Origin: Zingiber officinale
Taxonomy: Eukaryota; Streptophyta; Magnoliopsida; Zingiberales; Zingiberaceae
DNA: 64,000 nt
Assembly (NCBI RefSeq): GCF_018446385.1
Contig: NC_055993.1
Coordinates: forward strand, 68,588,631-68,652,630
Direction of reading: 5' to 3'
The position numbers were made by a program, and so were the translations under genes. Each line of letters starts with the position of its first letter. The first letter of the stretch is position 1. Below, in pieces: positions 44,331-56,790 of the stretch. The notes under the pieces are model-generated. The model had not been told where the DNA came from, ran no database searches, and saw only the letters and a program-made list of their open reading frames with translations.

Positions 44331-47300
44331 AAATCGGAGTCGACACTAGTCTCCGCTTCAGCTCCTAAAAGCTGATCTCGTAGTCCTCGAACCACGTGAA
44401 CTTCACACCTTTACTGGTCAGGCGTGTCAGTGGCATAGCAACGCATGGACAAAACCCCCAAGAGCCTCCGGTAATAACTAGCTCGGTAAAGGGAGTTGCG
44501 AGTCTCATGTATAGACTATAGTAACTCCCAACTGGTAACAACCTCTATCTCCTGTGGATCCATGGTATACCCCTACTGGTGACCATGTGTCTCAATCATC
44601 TCACAGAAGACAATCAAAATACGCACTACTGATCTTCACATATAGACGTTTCCGTCGAAACATCTCTAGAACTATGCAAAGATGGTGTACGTGATACACC
44701 TCAAATCAGGAATAATACACCATGTCGTCAATAACGATAACGAATTCTGATCCAATATCCTAGGGATACCCAAATCATCGAGTCCATGACAACATCTAAG
44801 GCTCCGCAAGCCCTAATGGTAAAACCAAGATGTCTGTATCACAGACATTCCTATCTATAAGATCTCAGATAATAAATCGAAAATCTGATCATCAACAATA
44901 TAAATCACCAAGAATAAATCCTCTAGTGTGAGAGCAACGCTCCATCACTGGAAATACCACATATGTGGGAGCAACTCTCTACCACAAGAAATCCTTAATA
45001 TGTGGGAGATAATCTGAAACATGTATCTGCAATAAATATAGGAGCAATGCTCCGCTACCATCAATCCGTAATATGTGGGAGCAACACCCCACCACAAAAC
45101 AATATATAAATGCCCCAAAGCACCTAACTATCCAGCTAAAGACTGCATGAGATCTCTCTACCACAAATCACTGTGGTTAGCCTAGGGTATAACAACCTAG
45201 TAAGCTAATCAAATCCATCATCAACTCTATCAGCATCCCAGTGGGTCATCCAATGATAGGAGAATTAGTTGACGGGTTAATCCAACAAATGACATAATGC
45301 AGACACTCCATATCCTGCATTCAACATAAGTAGAATCATCATGCTGCTACCAATAATACACCTGGCACACGTGCTTACACAACATAAGTATGGTCAACAT
45401 AATCCTCCAATTAGTACACACCAAACACACACACAACTCAGGTATATTCAGTTTGATACTTCCAACAATACATACCGAACACGTGTGCAAAATCAAAGTA
45501 GATAAAATCAACAATACACCTCAAACAACACTCACATGACATATATACACCTATGCCAAGAGAATAACCAACATATACTTCCAATAAAGCATACTAAACC
45601 CAGGTGCACTCACAAATCAAACATAATCAAAAAGATACCTCAGATACCACACCAAACACATATGTACATATCACGACTCAGACTAAATCGACAAGATACC
45701 TCCATCAAAACACCACAGATGTACTTATACCACAACTCGGATTTAATTGACAAGATATCTTCAATAATACATTCAGATACATACATCGAACTACATAACC
45801 ATGATCCACAAGGAACCTACAAACCATATCAGAACATGGATACATATACTACTCGCAAATGGGCAGTCTACCATAGGACTCCTACAACACATAACAATCA
45901 TAATATGCATGCAACATAGACATGCAAAATCAGCATACCAGCTCAATCAAAGAGACCAACCTTATGCTGCCAACATTCATGGTTTACGGGTATATCTAAA
46001 CAAAATTCATGCATATGTATCAAGCATGAATACATCAATCAAAAGCAACCCAAAATAACGCAGCCTAATCATCCAGTAACAACCCTTCTCTAGGTTCAAA
46101 GGAACTAATATCGGACAAGAAAGATATACACACCATGGTATAACATTGCAAGTCAATGTCGTACACTACCAAGACTATATCTAATGGGGAAAATTTTATC
46201 ATCTTAAATCCAAATGTACTCTCCCAGTATACACTAGTAACGATTGTATCCTATAAATGTTAAGCAATTAACTCTACACTTCCTTACATCAGCGGGGTCA
46301 CATATCCCAATGCACTTTCAGAGTCATCCAACCGGGTATATACAGTCCATGGTCAAAGTCTTCATGGAATAAGATACATCGATCCTCTATAAACTATCCA
46401 AGCCGACAATGATATATGGCTAAATCAGTTCTTTTCACGTCAGTACAAAACATGTACTCAAATGTGCTCTAGACACATAACTAAGCACAAATAACCTAAA
46501 GGTTCGAACCTCTAAAAATAGAGTATGGAAATCCTCTACTGATCAAACAACAAAACTAAATCATTCATCTACTAACTAATCAAGAATACCTTAATCCTCC
46601 ACAAGCAACTAAGGTATATCAAACCACGATTACCCAACTCGACAAACGTAAATCAGTCTTCTACTGACCGATCTAATAAGAGTAAATCAATATTTACTGA
46701 TAAAAAATTAACTAAGATAAAATGGTATACTACATTGTTAAATAACTAAATCAGTTCATGGGTCAATTCAACACTAATTACATCAACTCAAACTAGAGAA
46801 TGTCAACCCACATAATACCATAAGTATAAATGTGTACGACCCAAAATAAAAAGTCAGAATTCAAGATCATCAAGACACCCTCATTTTTTTTTCCAAAAAT
46901 ATCAGCTCACATAATATCAGATGAATAAGTCTCTACTCCCCATGAGGGCAAATTAGCATTCAAAGCATCAAATCATTATTTATCCACATAGTCCAATATT
47001 AGAGGAAGCAAATATCAACCAAATTTTTTTTTATCATCCTATTAACTAATCACAACTAACCAGATTTATTAAAATCTCATAAGCACACTCAACCGTAAAC
47101 TCTCTAGCACCCAATTTGTAATCTGATCACCAACTATAATCAGCAAACCTATGAACATCATACATGACACTCACTATGTCACCATCAACGACAACCCAGA
47201 TACTAGATCATCAAAATAGTTATCCACTAATAGATCATCAAAACAAATATCTAGTAATAGATCATCAGACAACCACATAACATTTACTCTCATAAATCAT

Positions 47301-47947
47301 TAGAAATCAACATATCACAATATCTGATCTCATAATATCCCTCAACCTCAAACCATTCTCAACAATGATCAAACATGGTAACTCCCAAATGAACAATTTT
47401 CATCGTATCGGGTACCCTAATATCCAAAAGATATGAGTATAAAAACTCTACTGACTAAATCAACAGGAATTATGTAGGTATCATCCACTACCCAGCTAAC
47501 AACAGTAGAGGCTGGTATGTGCCTCCATCTCCTACCAGTAATAACAAAAGCTGAAACTATTGATGGTATGATAAGAAAAATCACCAGAAACTATAATCCT
47601 TGATCTCTATTAAGGTCAACCATGCTCAATGGCTAACCCATCACATGTAATATGTGCTACAACAACTAAACAGGTACTACATAAAGAATGCTAATACCTA
47701 TTATAAACTATAAAATTAAACATCATACCTATATGTCGTCTGGAGATGTTCCATCGCTGTTCAATCCCCAACTTCTGACCTCAAAATTCCGAACATAAAA
47801 ATCACCGGAAATCCATATAAATCCGAAACGGAAGTCCAAAATATATACATAATGAAAAATCCATGCAATCCAAATAACTACCCAGTTTGCCTCGGAAACT
47901 TGGGCTAATCCAAAAATTCAGAATACCAAAAGCAGGTATCATAACCC

Positions 47948-48116
47948 ACTCTGATACTAATAAATTGGTATCAGCCAAATCTCAAAAATCCGTAACACGA
48001 AAATCAAACAAGTATCGCCAAATTTTGGCGCTCTGATACCAATAAATTGGTATCAGGTTATCCCCAATATCCAAAATACAAAAACAAACGATCGTAAAAC
48101 TTAAGCTCTGATACCA
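47948..48116 (-). repeat. Triplicated primer-binding-site region
   Basis: GCTCTGATACCA (complement of TGGTATCAGAGC) is exact at 48105-48116 next to the LTR and again at 48030-48041; a variant CTCTGATACTA is at 47949. The two inner copies are each followed by AATAAATTGGTATCAG, making perfect inverted repeats. Spacing is about 80 bases. Confidence 0.9.
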
Positions 48117-48123
48117 AATAAAT

Positions 48124-50956
48124 TGTCATGCCCCGGAGGAGTCCCTGTCCGAGAAAATTTCGGCAGCATCTCCCCTCTACGGCGGACAATCTGAAACTTT
48201 TCTACATCCTCATATACCTCAGCCACATGCGGCTGGAATAATAACATGTAAATAAACCAACACCACGCAGTTTATATAAATATAAGCAAACCAAAGCAGT
48301 AATACCATGACTCAAAATCAACCCTACTCAACTACACTCGTAAAGCTTAAATCTGATGAACTCACCTCTTCTGCCGTCCAGGCAGGCATGTAGTAGAATA
48401 AATCCAAATCATACCAAAAATCCATCAAACGCTAAGAATCCATACAATATCCATAAGTAAAACAATACAAGACTAAAAACAAAGTCTGATAGAGAAACTA
48501 AGATAAAATAACAACTCAAGACCAGCAAAGGACTAGCACTACGTGCAGATGGGGACTAGCGACTGGAACTGCTCCGGACAGCCTCAACCTGAAAATATAA
48601 CAACAATGGAGGCGGGGTGAGTCCAACACTCAGCAGGTACAACTGATATGCATAAAACAGTAAATAACAAACAACACTAATCATGAGTACAGTCTCTTGA
48701 ATACGAGAAGAATAAATGCAACTGAAATAAAAATAGGAGAAACTGTACTAACCAGGACCAAGGTATAAAGATAACTGGGTCGTCAGACCGAGAGTGTCAT
48801 AACCCTGTATGCATGTCAATCATATGCATCCAAATAAATGCAGCAAACACAAACAATAAATGCATCATGCATATGATGCCAATGACATGGTCACCCCTGA
48901 CGCCAGTCAGTCATCTCACACACAATGGTGAGTCCGAGTGGGTAGGGCTGTGACAACCGTGCACTCTGACATCACTGCTCCTGATGAGTGACCGAGTGAA
49001 CGGGATGCTGTCGGAGTACACACATACTCCTACCCCGAAATAATAAATGGGGGAGCGCAATGCTCTCATCTCCCGGTACACGATGGCGAGGAGGACTCTC
49101 TGCCGGCTACTACGCTGAGTCACACTACCCATGAGCGGACCAACGGAGCCAAACAAAGTCCAACTGCCTACCGGCAACAACGCTGCTACACTAAACCAAC
49201 GGAGCCAAACAGCAGAACTGCCACACACCTGTCTGATATACCACTAACCCATGAGTGGTGGTGTGTACAGATACATGTAACTGGCGATGCGCTCACAATA
49301 ATGGAGCAGACAATCACACAGCATGCAATCATGCAAGATGATGCATGACTCTAAAGATGGCAATATCATGAATAGCATAGCAAGATCCATACATAAATAA
49401 AAGGTGTACCACAAGTCAATGTATCAGATGGAAGGTACACAAACAGATAGGGTATCAAATAAACCCTAAGTCATGAACATAATATATCATATGGTTGGGT
49501 CACTACCTAAAGCATGTATGGTCAGATAAATAATAACATGTAGTGCATAATAAGTAAACAAGCAACATGTAACAGATCATGTAGTGACCAACCGAAACAA
49601 ATGGAAAACACAATCATTGCTATATGTTAAACACATTATTATGCATATCAAAAGACATAAGTCAAAGTACCCGCCTCTAATAGGAATGTCCAAATCCGAC
49701 ATCGAGATACTCGTCTCGCGTCAAAATCCTGTATCCAATAGATATACGATATTTTAGCTAAATTCCTATAAATAGCTAAATAAATTCTTTAACTCTAAAT
49801 TAGGGCAAAACCCTAATCCATAAACCTCGACCAACTAGGGTTAGCTTCATTAACCCTAATTACATCATTTGATTTTAAATCAACCAAATCTCACCTAATA
49901 TAACTCTATCACCTAACCATATAATCCAATTAAAACATAATTCAATATATATACCTACATCAACATTGCTTGCTAACATAACTTAACACAAAACTTACCA
50001 ATTCGAAGACTTCTCTGTTGGCTCACAACATAGGATGGTCGCTGTTGTAAATCAAAGGGTTGCTGCCCAAACAAACACATGTTAGGCTCACACACTAGCT
50101 CAATATCTCAAGATTGCAAGATGAATCAAATTGAAGCCTTACATCTTATACCCAAAACCTTCTGTTGATCCTCAACTGATCAGAAAGACCAAAAATATCG
50201 GCGGTGGAACAACACCTCGAGTAGGTGGCTGAAGCTTCGTCGACGATGGCAACAGGCTTCTTGATGGTCGGCTAGGTCAAGCGACGGCGGCGTGGGGATC
50301 TCCACAGCAAAGGGACAACAGGCGCCGATGGCCAGCTAGGGCTCGCGGTGGCCGGCGGCAAAGATCTAGGGCATATCGGCGACTTGAGTGCCGGTGAGGA
50401 GAAGAAGGCCGGCGCTGCTCGACGTTGACAGAAATGCTAGGGCACAGAGAAAGGGGGTCAGCGCTGGGGTTCGGGTGCCGGCACAGAGAAGCGGCCGAGA
50501 GGAGTCAGTGGCGTCGGCGGAGATGCTAGGGCACCGGGGTGTGCGGCAGTGCTCCGTGCGTCGGCAGTGCTGGCAGTGGAGATGGGCATCGCGAGGAAGG
50601 AGGAAGAGGAAAGATCCGGCTCAGGCAGAGGAGAAGAAGAAGAAGTGGAAGAGATCGCTGGTTAGGGCGGTTAGGGCTCGGAGGAAGAAGGATGAGGGGA
50701 AATCGGCGTCGGGGTTGGGGAGGAACTCGGACACGCGGGGTGGAAAAGAAAAAAAACAAAAAGAAAATGAGAAGGAAATAGGAAAAAGGAAATAAAACTT
50801 TTCCTCATTAAAATATGGTAGCCTAAACAGGCTTTTCCGGGCCCCATTTTTATCCTCGTTAACTCGTCCAAACGAGCTCCGAAAAATTTCCGAAATTTTT
50901 TCAAAAATTCTGATAAATTCCCTTATTAATATTCACCTATTTTTCGGTATTTTACA
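48124..50956 (-). repeat. 5' LTR of the gypsy element
   Basis: 2833 bp, uninterrupted; start TGTCATGCCCC, end TATTTTACA, then TAATC. Contains a GC-rich segment (50200-50760) with long chance ORFs on both strands and the intact target sequence (about 49477-49490) for the insertion seen in the other LTR. Confidence 0.94.
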
Positions 50957-50991
50957 TAATCAACCTTGATCAGAGGTTGATTTCACCAATA

Positions 50992-51471
50992 ATCTCCCTT
51001 TTTATGCTTGATAATATATTTAAGTTGAGCTAAACCATTAGCCAACATCATACTTCTCATGTCAATGAATGTTTCCTAACTTAAACCCTGCATTCTACTC
51101 CTTTGGTACACATCCTCTCAAAACCCATTCTTTTCTTCTATTTCAACCTTCCAATCATTACAATGAAGGTTTCCTACCTTCCATTATCTCAAATGTTCAA
51201 CCTTGAGCATACATCCTTCATTCATTCATCAATCATCAATCTTTCATTCTCCTCCTTTCATGTCGAAATCATATCTATAAAGGGAACCTACCTCTCAAAG
51301 CATTCTCCATCTTTAATCATTACACCAATAATGATTAGAGTTCCTAAGCCATTAGAAATTTTTAAAAATGCAAGTCTTGACTTTAAAACTTCAACCGTGA
51401 ATCTAAAACTCATTTCAAAGTCAGTTCTTCTCTTTTTAACTTCCCTTTCTCATTTTTGTCAAGAAAATAAC

Positions 51472-51515
<44 letters not shown>

Positions 51516-52604
51516 AAAAACATAGCCAACATTCAATTGCTGCTTGACATCAATCGATTGCTGACTGAAACCTATAATTTCAATTTTCAAGCCAAAATTT
51601 AGAAATACATAAGTAATTCTATGATTTTTAAAAAATTATGAAATTTCATATAGACATTACTTATATCAAATATTATTATGAAAAAAATAATTTTCTATAA
51701 AAATACATCTTATTTCCAAATAATGATAAAAAGTTAGAAATCATTGAAAACTTTAATGTTTTACTCTAACTTTGTATCAACCCTAATCAATGATGATTCC
51801 TATCAATAAATAAACTTTACCAAGGTTTTTCAAAAATGATTTTGAAATAATTTTAAAACTTAATTTTCAACCATGATATATGAGATAAATGCATATCACT
51901 TGTACGTTAACTTTTCCCATGATTGGTTATGAAAAATCCATTTGGATTTGATGAAACTAAAGCTCATTTTGATACATCAAATTGCATCTTGAACTTAGTT
52001 CATCATCTTAACATTTTATTTGTGTCTAATGCATCTCAATACACACACAAGTCATCCTATAATCTTCACGACATGTATAAATTAGTTTTCCCTAAATTAA
52101 GGGATTATGCATTTCTATCAGGTATTTTATATTTGATCATCCTATCTAGGATGTAACTATTGTATTGTCCTTAATTACAAGGAATTTAGATTTATGCATA
52201 TTTATGAGTATGACATATATCAAATGCAAACTTTCAAAAGAAAAACTATTATAACCAAATGATGCATGTATGACATGATATGTATCAAATTATCATGGCA
52301 AGATGTAATAATGGTGTATGCCATGATGTTATGACATCTGATATAACAAATAAAATATGACAATTATGGTACAAAAAATACATAAATTTTCCATTTAAGT
52401 ATTATTAACTAATCACTATGTCAAATACATGATTTGACATAGGTGACATATATCCCTCAAATGTGCCAAAAATCTCAACTCACTATACTTTTGAATTCTA
52501 TCATATCATGCTAATTTTAATCAACTTAAGAACTGAATTCTTATTAGAACACTATAGAAATCTTCCAAGATAATATTTGAATTTTCATTCTCAAGATATC
52601 ACAA
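50992..52604 (-). mobile_element. Internal 3' region of the SIRE-like element
   Basis: Follows the LTR end with ATCTCCCTTTTTATGCTTG and aligns in outline with 61338-63100 (GATAATATATTTAAGTTGAGC, CTTCATT, TTGCATTTA-type blocks). Non-coding, AT-rich, with a (TA)n run of 18 units near 51475-51512. The plus ORFs at 51103-51513 and 51923-52156 show no domains. Cut at 52605 by the copia LTR. Confidence 0.7.
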
Positions 52605-55272
52605 TGTTAGAGTGTATACTAAAAACCTAGCTTTTGGTATAAATATTTATCTAGAAATAAGAATCACATTGGTCAAATGTCTATATTTATGATAAATGTA
52701 GTTGCTCAATTAATTTATATTGTAGATAACATGGTGTGTGGTGTCACACACAAAAGATCATGTTATTGGTTCCTTATAAATTATAAACAGTAGCTCACGA
52801 CCAAGATGGAAAGGAACAAACCATTGGAAGGTCGTAGTGTAATTAGGTATTAGCTTATCTTAACTATATAATTACACTAGTACACTTAGAGTGTATTGAG
52901 TAGAACCATTTGAGGTCGTTCCTTTTATACTGACTTTATGAAGGAACAAAAACCTCAGTTATTATGGAAGTGTGTGCTCTTAATCCTAATATAATAACAA
53001 GCACATATATTTGATATTTATTTCTTTAATTTATCAATGGGTGAGATTTAGTTCGATGAATCAATAAGCCCGATAAGTTGGGAAATGATATCACTTATAG
53101 TGTGTGTTGTTGATTATAGAAGGAAACTGTGTCCTAGTAATCTAGGTTGAGAATGTCCCCAAGAGAAGCTCATAAGGATTGCCATGTTAAACCCTGCAGG
53201 TGGACTTAGTCCGACATGATGATGAAGTTGAGTGGTACTACTCTTGGAGCTAGATATTAATTAAGTGAGTTGTCAGTAACTTACTTAATTAGTGGATATT
53301 TGTTATCTTAAACACAGGGAGACTAACACACTCATAATAAGAAGGAGCCCAAAATGTAATTTGGGATTGGTGCGGTAGTTCAATAATAGTTCTTTAGTGG
53401 AATGAATTATTATTGATGAAATTAAGTTGTGTGTTCGGGGCGAACACGGGATGCTTAATTTCATCGGGAGACCAAAACCAATTCCTCCTCTCGGTCCCTA
53501 TCGTGGCCTCTAGTATATAGAGATTTATACCCACAGCATACCCACCTTCTTACCCATCCAATGGGGCTGGCCAAGCTAGCTTGGAACCCAAGCTAGGGCC
53601 GGCCAAGATCAAGTGGATGAGTCATGTAGGTGGCCGGCCAAAGCTTGGGTCCCAAGCTTAGGTGGTCGGCCACTAGAATATTAAAAAGGATTTTTATTAA
53701 AATTATTTCTTATGTGGATATCATGATTTTAAAAGAGAGTTTAAAAATTAAAAATTTCCTTTTATAGTTTTCTACAAAAGATTAAGAGAAGAGATTAATC
53801 TCTTTCCTTATTTGTAGTTTAAAAGGATGGTTTTAATTTTTGGTAAAAACTTTCCTTATTTGTAAATCATCTACATGTTTAAAAGAGAGTTTAAAATTTG
53901 AAATCTTTCCTTATTTGTTGATTAAAGGAGGATTTTAAATTTTAAGAAAACTTTCCTTTTTAACCATGTTCATGATTTAAAAGAAAGTTTAAAAAATTAA
54001 TAATTCTCTTTTATTAGTTTCTACAAAAGATTAAGAAAAGACTTGATATCTTTCCTTATTTGTAGATTAAAAGAGATTTTAATTTTTAGAGATAACTTTT
54101 TTTTTATCTACATGTTTAAAATAAATATTTTAATTTATTAGATTTCCTTTTTATAAACCAATCATGAATGAATTAAATTATTGGAGAAATTTTTATAAAT
54201 TTCCGGAAACAAATTAGGAAGTTTTAATTCTTGTTTTAATTAAAACTTTCCTTGATTTGGGGCTTGAGGTGGCCGGCCATTGTATTTGAAAAAGAAAATT
54301 ATTTTTAATTAAATAATTTTTCTTTTCAATGGAAAAAGAATTAAGGAAATTTTTATTAAATTTTCCTTATTTGCCAAGACCAAGGATTATAAAAGAGGGG
54401 GTAGAGGAGGCTTCAAGGTGAACGACTCTATTCTATTTTTCTTCCTCTTTTCCTTGGTGGTGTGGCCGGCCCTTCCTTCTTCTCTTCTTCTTCTCTTTGT
54501 GGCCGAACCTCTTCATGCTTATGGAGTTTTAATTGGTGGCCGGATCTAGCTTGAGGAAGAAGGAGAGAAAGCCTACATCCCTTGGAGCTTGGTTGGTGGA
54601 AACATCTTCATCTTTGGAAGCTTTGCTTGGCCGAAATTGAAGAAAGGAGAAGGTGCTTTGGTGGTTTCTCATCTCGGAAGATCGTTGCCCACACAACGTC
54701 CGAGGTTAGAAGAGGAATACGGTAGAAGATCAAGAGGTTTTTCTAAAAGGTATAACTAGTATTTTTCTTTCCGCATCATACTAGTTATTTTTGGAAATAA
54801 TACTAAATACAAGAGGCATACGATTCTAGAGTTTCGAATTTGTTTTCGATATAGTGTTCTTTTGTTTTTCTTTTCCTTGTGATTTGATTGTTCTTTTCGG
54901 TTAACCTAAAGTTATTTTAGGAAATTAAATATTAGCTTTCCATAAAAGGTTTTGTCTAGTCGGTGGTGGTTGCTCCCATATCCAAGAAGGTCATGTGCCT
55001 CGCCACGTCAGTACTGGGAACCAATTATGGAAATTAATATTTAATGGAATTAATAACTTAAGGTGACTTGGGTCAAACGTGTTAAGTTTCGCAGGAGATC
55101 CAAGTCAAAACCTAAAAGAACAAATAGATTAAGTTTTGGATCAAACGTGTTAAGTTCCGCAGGCGATCCAAAATTTAATTTAAAAGAACACATGGTAGCT
55201 AGGAAAAGGTTCAGACCTTTGTACAAAATTTTGTACAGTGGAACCTCTAGGTTTTCCGAGTAGCAACCAACA
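52605..55272 (+). repeat. 5' LTR of the copia element, 2.67 kb
   Basis: TGTTAGAGTGTATACT to AGTAGCAACCAACA, unusually long for copia. TATA at 54388-54399 (TTATAAAAGAGG) about 880 bases before the end. Contains repeated blocks of AT-rich sequence with CTTTCCTTATTTG (53700-54370). A duplicated segment near the end, with GGTCAAACGTGTTAAGTT and GGATCAAACGTGTTAAGTT (55070-55160), lies close to the primer site. Confidence 0.92.
54388..54399 (+). promoter_or_regulatory. TATA box of the copia LTR
   Basis: TTATAAAAGAGG followed by a CT-rich leader; the only good TATA in this LTR. Confidence 0.65.
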
Positions 55273-55274
55273 AT

Positions 55275-55286
55275 TGGTATCAGAGC
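55275..55286 (+). other. Primer-binding site (initiator Met tRNA)
   Basis: TGGTATCAGAGC, exact, two bases after the LTR end. Confidence 0.93.
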
Positions 55287-56790
55287 TAGGGTTTTGCCTC
55301 TGTGTATTTGGTATTAGTTTAATTATGCACATGTCATACATAATTTAGGCAGGTTAATAGTAGGATGTGCTAACTTTGTGGATGCAGGATCCAACTATTA
55401 TGGCTTATAGTTATTATGTGTGTGATTGGACCCTTGGACATGTCAAGGGCATTTTATTGTGTGTGCATGATTGTATTATAAAATACAGCAGGAGCTGTAT
55501 TTAGTTTTATTAGGATTTTATTTTTGATCTAGTTACATGTACATTCCTTTTATGGAATATAGGATCGATGGATGTAAATTTTATTTTATGTTCGATCTAG
55601 TTTACATGTACATTCCTTCGAGGAATATAGGATCAAAATGTAAAATTCTATTTATGTCGCGGATCGAATCTTGCAAAGCGTGGAACCTTCTAAGGACCAG
55701 AGGCGCAGCGGAACTAGGAGCAAGATGGATGCGACAGCTAGACCCGGTGGCAGTGGCCAAAAATGACAGCAGCTTGGGATGACAACACACGGAAGACAAC
55801 AAGAGATAAAAGCCATAATAGTTGAAAATTAGATTTTCTATTTATTGCTTTTATATTGTGCTGTGTGTGCATGTTAGTTTACATATTTAGTAGGCTAGCA
55901 TAGTTAAAATTCCTCATTTATAAATAACTATGGGAGAGGGATTTTAAGTAAATCCCATGGTCTCCATTACGGTTTGTAAGTGATGCAAACAAGCTTGCGT
56001 GTTGGCTCGAGTGCCTTCCTCCATAACGGATGAGCTTGTTTGTGGATCACTAGAGCACTTCCATTTTGGATGACTATAGGAAGTTAATTAAGAGCGTGTG
56101 ATCTTCCCCAACGGAAGGGCATAATCTTATTAATGGACTTAGTGTCAAGTAATGGTATACACTTAGACACATCTAATAGTATCCTCCCCATCGGAGTCAC
56201 TGCTATTATTTGTGTGACCAAATGATACCAACTATTAATTTTATTTGTCAAAAAGTTAGGTTGACAAGATAATAAAATTAATGGGTTAAAACCCTCCTTT
56301 TACAAATGTCGAATTTGTATACGTCCACACTAACGTGACATGCAAAATTCACGGTGTTTGAGGTGTTGGTGAATTTAAATAATATTGTTTGAGGAATCAA
56401 TATTTTTTAAATTCAAAAGTTTTTGACCAAATATTTGATCAAAGACAGATCAACTATTAATTTTATTCGTCATAAAGTAAAGTTGACGAGATAATAAAAT
56501 TAATGAATAAAATCTCCTCTTCGATTTTGTATACGTCCACACTATCGTGGCATACAAAATTCATGGGGATTTTTAAGGAGTTGATCTTGACCAAGTATTT
56601 TTGTGATTCTTAGGATTTAAAATGTTTGTCAATCCCCTAGTAGTCATACTATAAGAAAGACTTAGTAATCCCAATTGTAATGATTGGAAATAGGACTTGG
56701 ACATTAAGGTAAACTGTCTTCTTAGAACTAAGAACAATATAGGTGTATTTAATTCATTAGTTGAAACATGTTTAGTGGTGTTATCTACCA
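55287..56790 (+). other. Copia leader/gag region, not readable
   Basis: Between the primer site and the protease remnant no gag domain or zinc knuckle is recognisable in any frame. Sequence near 55660-55800 (AAGCGTGGAACCTTC...) resembles a leader. Two segments starting with CAACTATTAATTTTATT(T/C)GTCA (56230 and 56453) repeat in tandem, each followed by a GTATACGTCCACACTA block. Confidence 0.55.

Larger units (their letters stand above)
42976..48123 (-). pseudogene. Gypsy internal region with decayed pol
   Basis: On the minus strand pol is recognisable from about 44850 to 43085 in broken frames: reverse transcriptase active-site region with VIDDM at about 44715-44735; RNase H start (VLYTDAS, about 44270-44300) through KANVVADALSRKS (about 43960); the end of the integrase core (HPQTDGQSE, about 43840) and C-terminal part (43024-43633); chromodomain at 43085-43240. 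Most of the integrase zinc finger and core is deleted between about 43890 and 43860. Upstream (44850-47940) I see only degenerate sequence without a readable gag or protease, plus a repeated block around ATATGTGGGAGCAAC (44935-45085). Confidence 0.85.
33571..50956 (-). mobile_element. Ty3/gypsy chromodomain element, with nested insertion
   Basis: LTRs begin TGTCACGCCCC / TGTCATGCCCC and end TTTGACA / TTTTACA; perfect TAATC duplications at 33566-33570 and 50957-50961. Primer-binding site (48105-48116) beside the right LTR and a polypurine complement beside the left LTR set the minus orientation. Decayed pol with reverse transcriptase, RNase H, integrase remains and a chromodomain identifies a chromovirus, possibly the Tekay/Del group. 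Its left LTR is split by the 6.5-kb element at 34976-41472. Confidence 0.93.
32189..50991 (-). mobile_element. SIRE-like 3' LTR (minus), split by a gypsy element
   Basis: Left part 32189-33570 starts TGTTTGGATCTTACG with a G-rich block at 32209-32220. Right part 50962-50991 ends TTCACCAATA, followed by the polypurine complement ATCTCCCTTTTTATG. Removing the gypsy element (33571-50956) and one TAATC copy joins them into a normal LTR of about 1.4 kb. TATA on the minus strand at 32613-32623; ATCGATTG/CAATTGAT-type palindromes at 32640-33010; hairpin units at 33060-33530. Confidence 0.82.
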
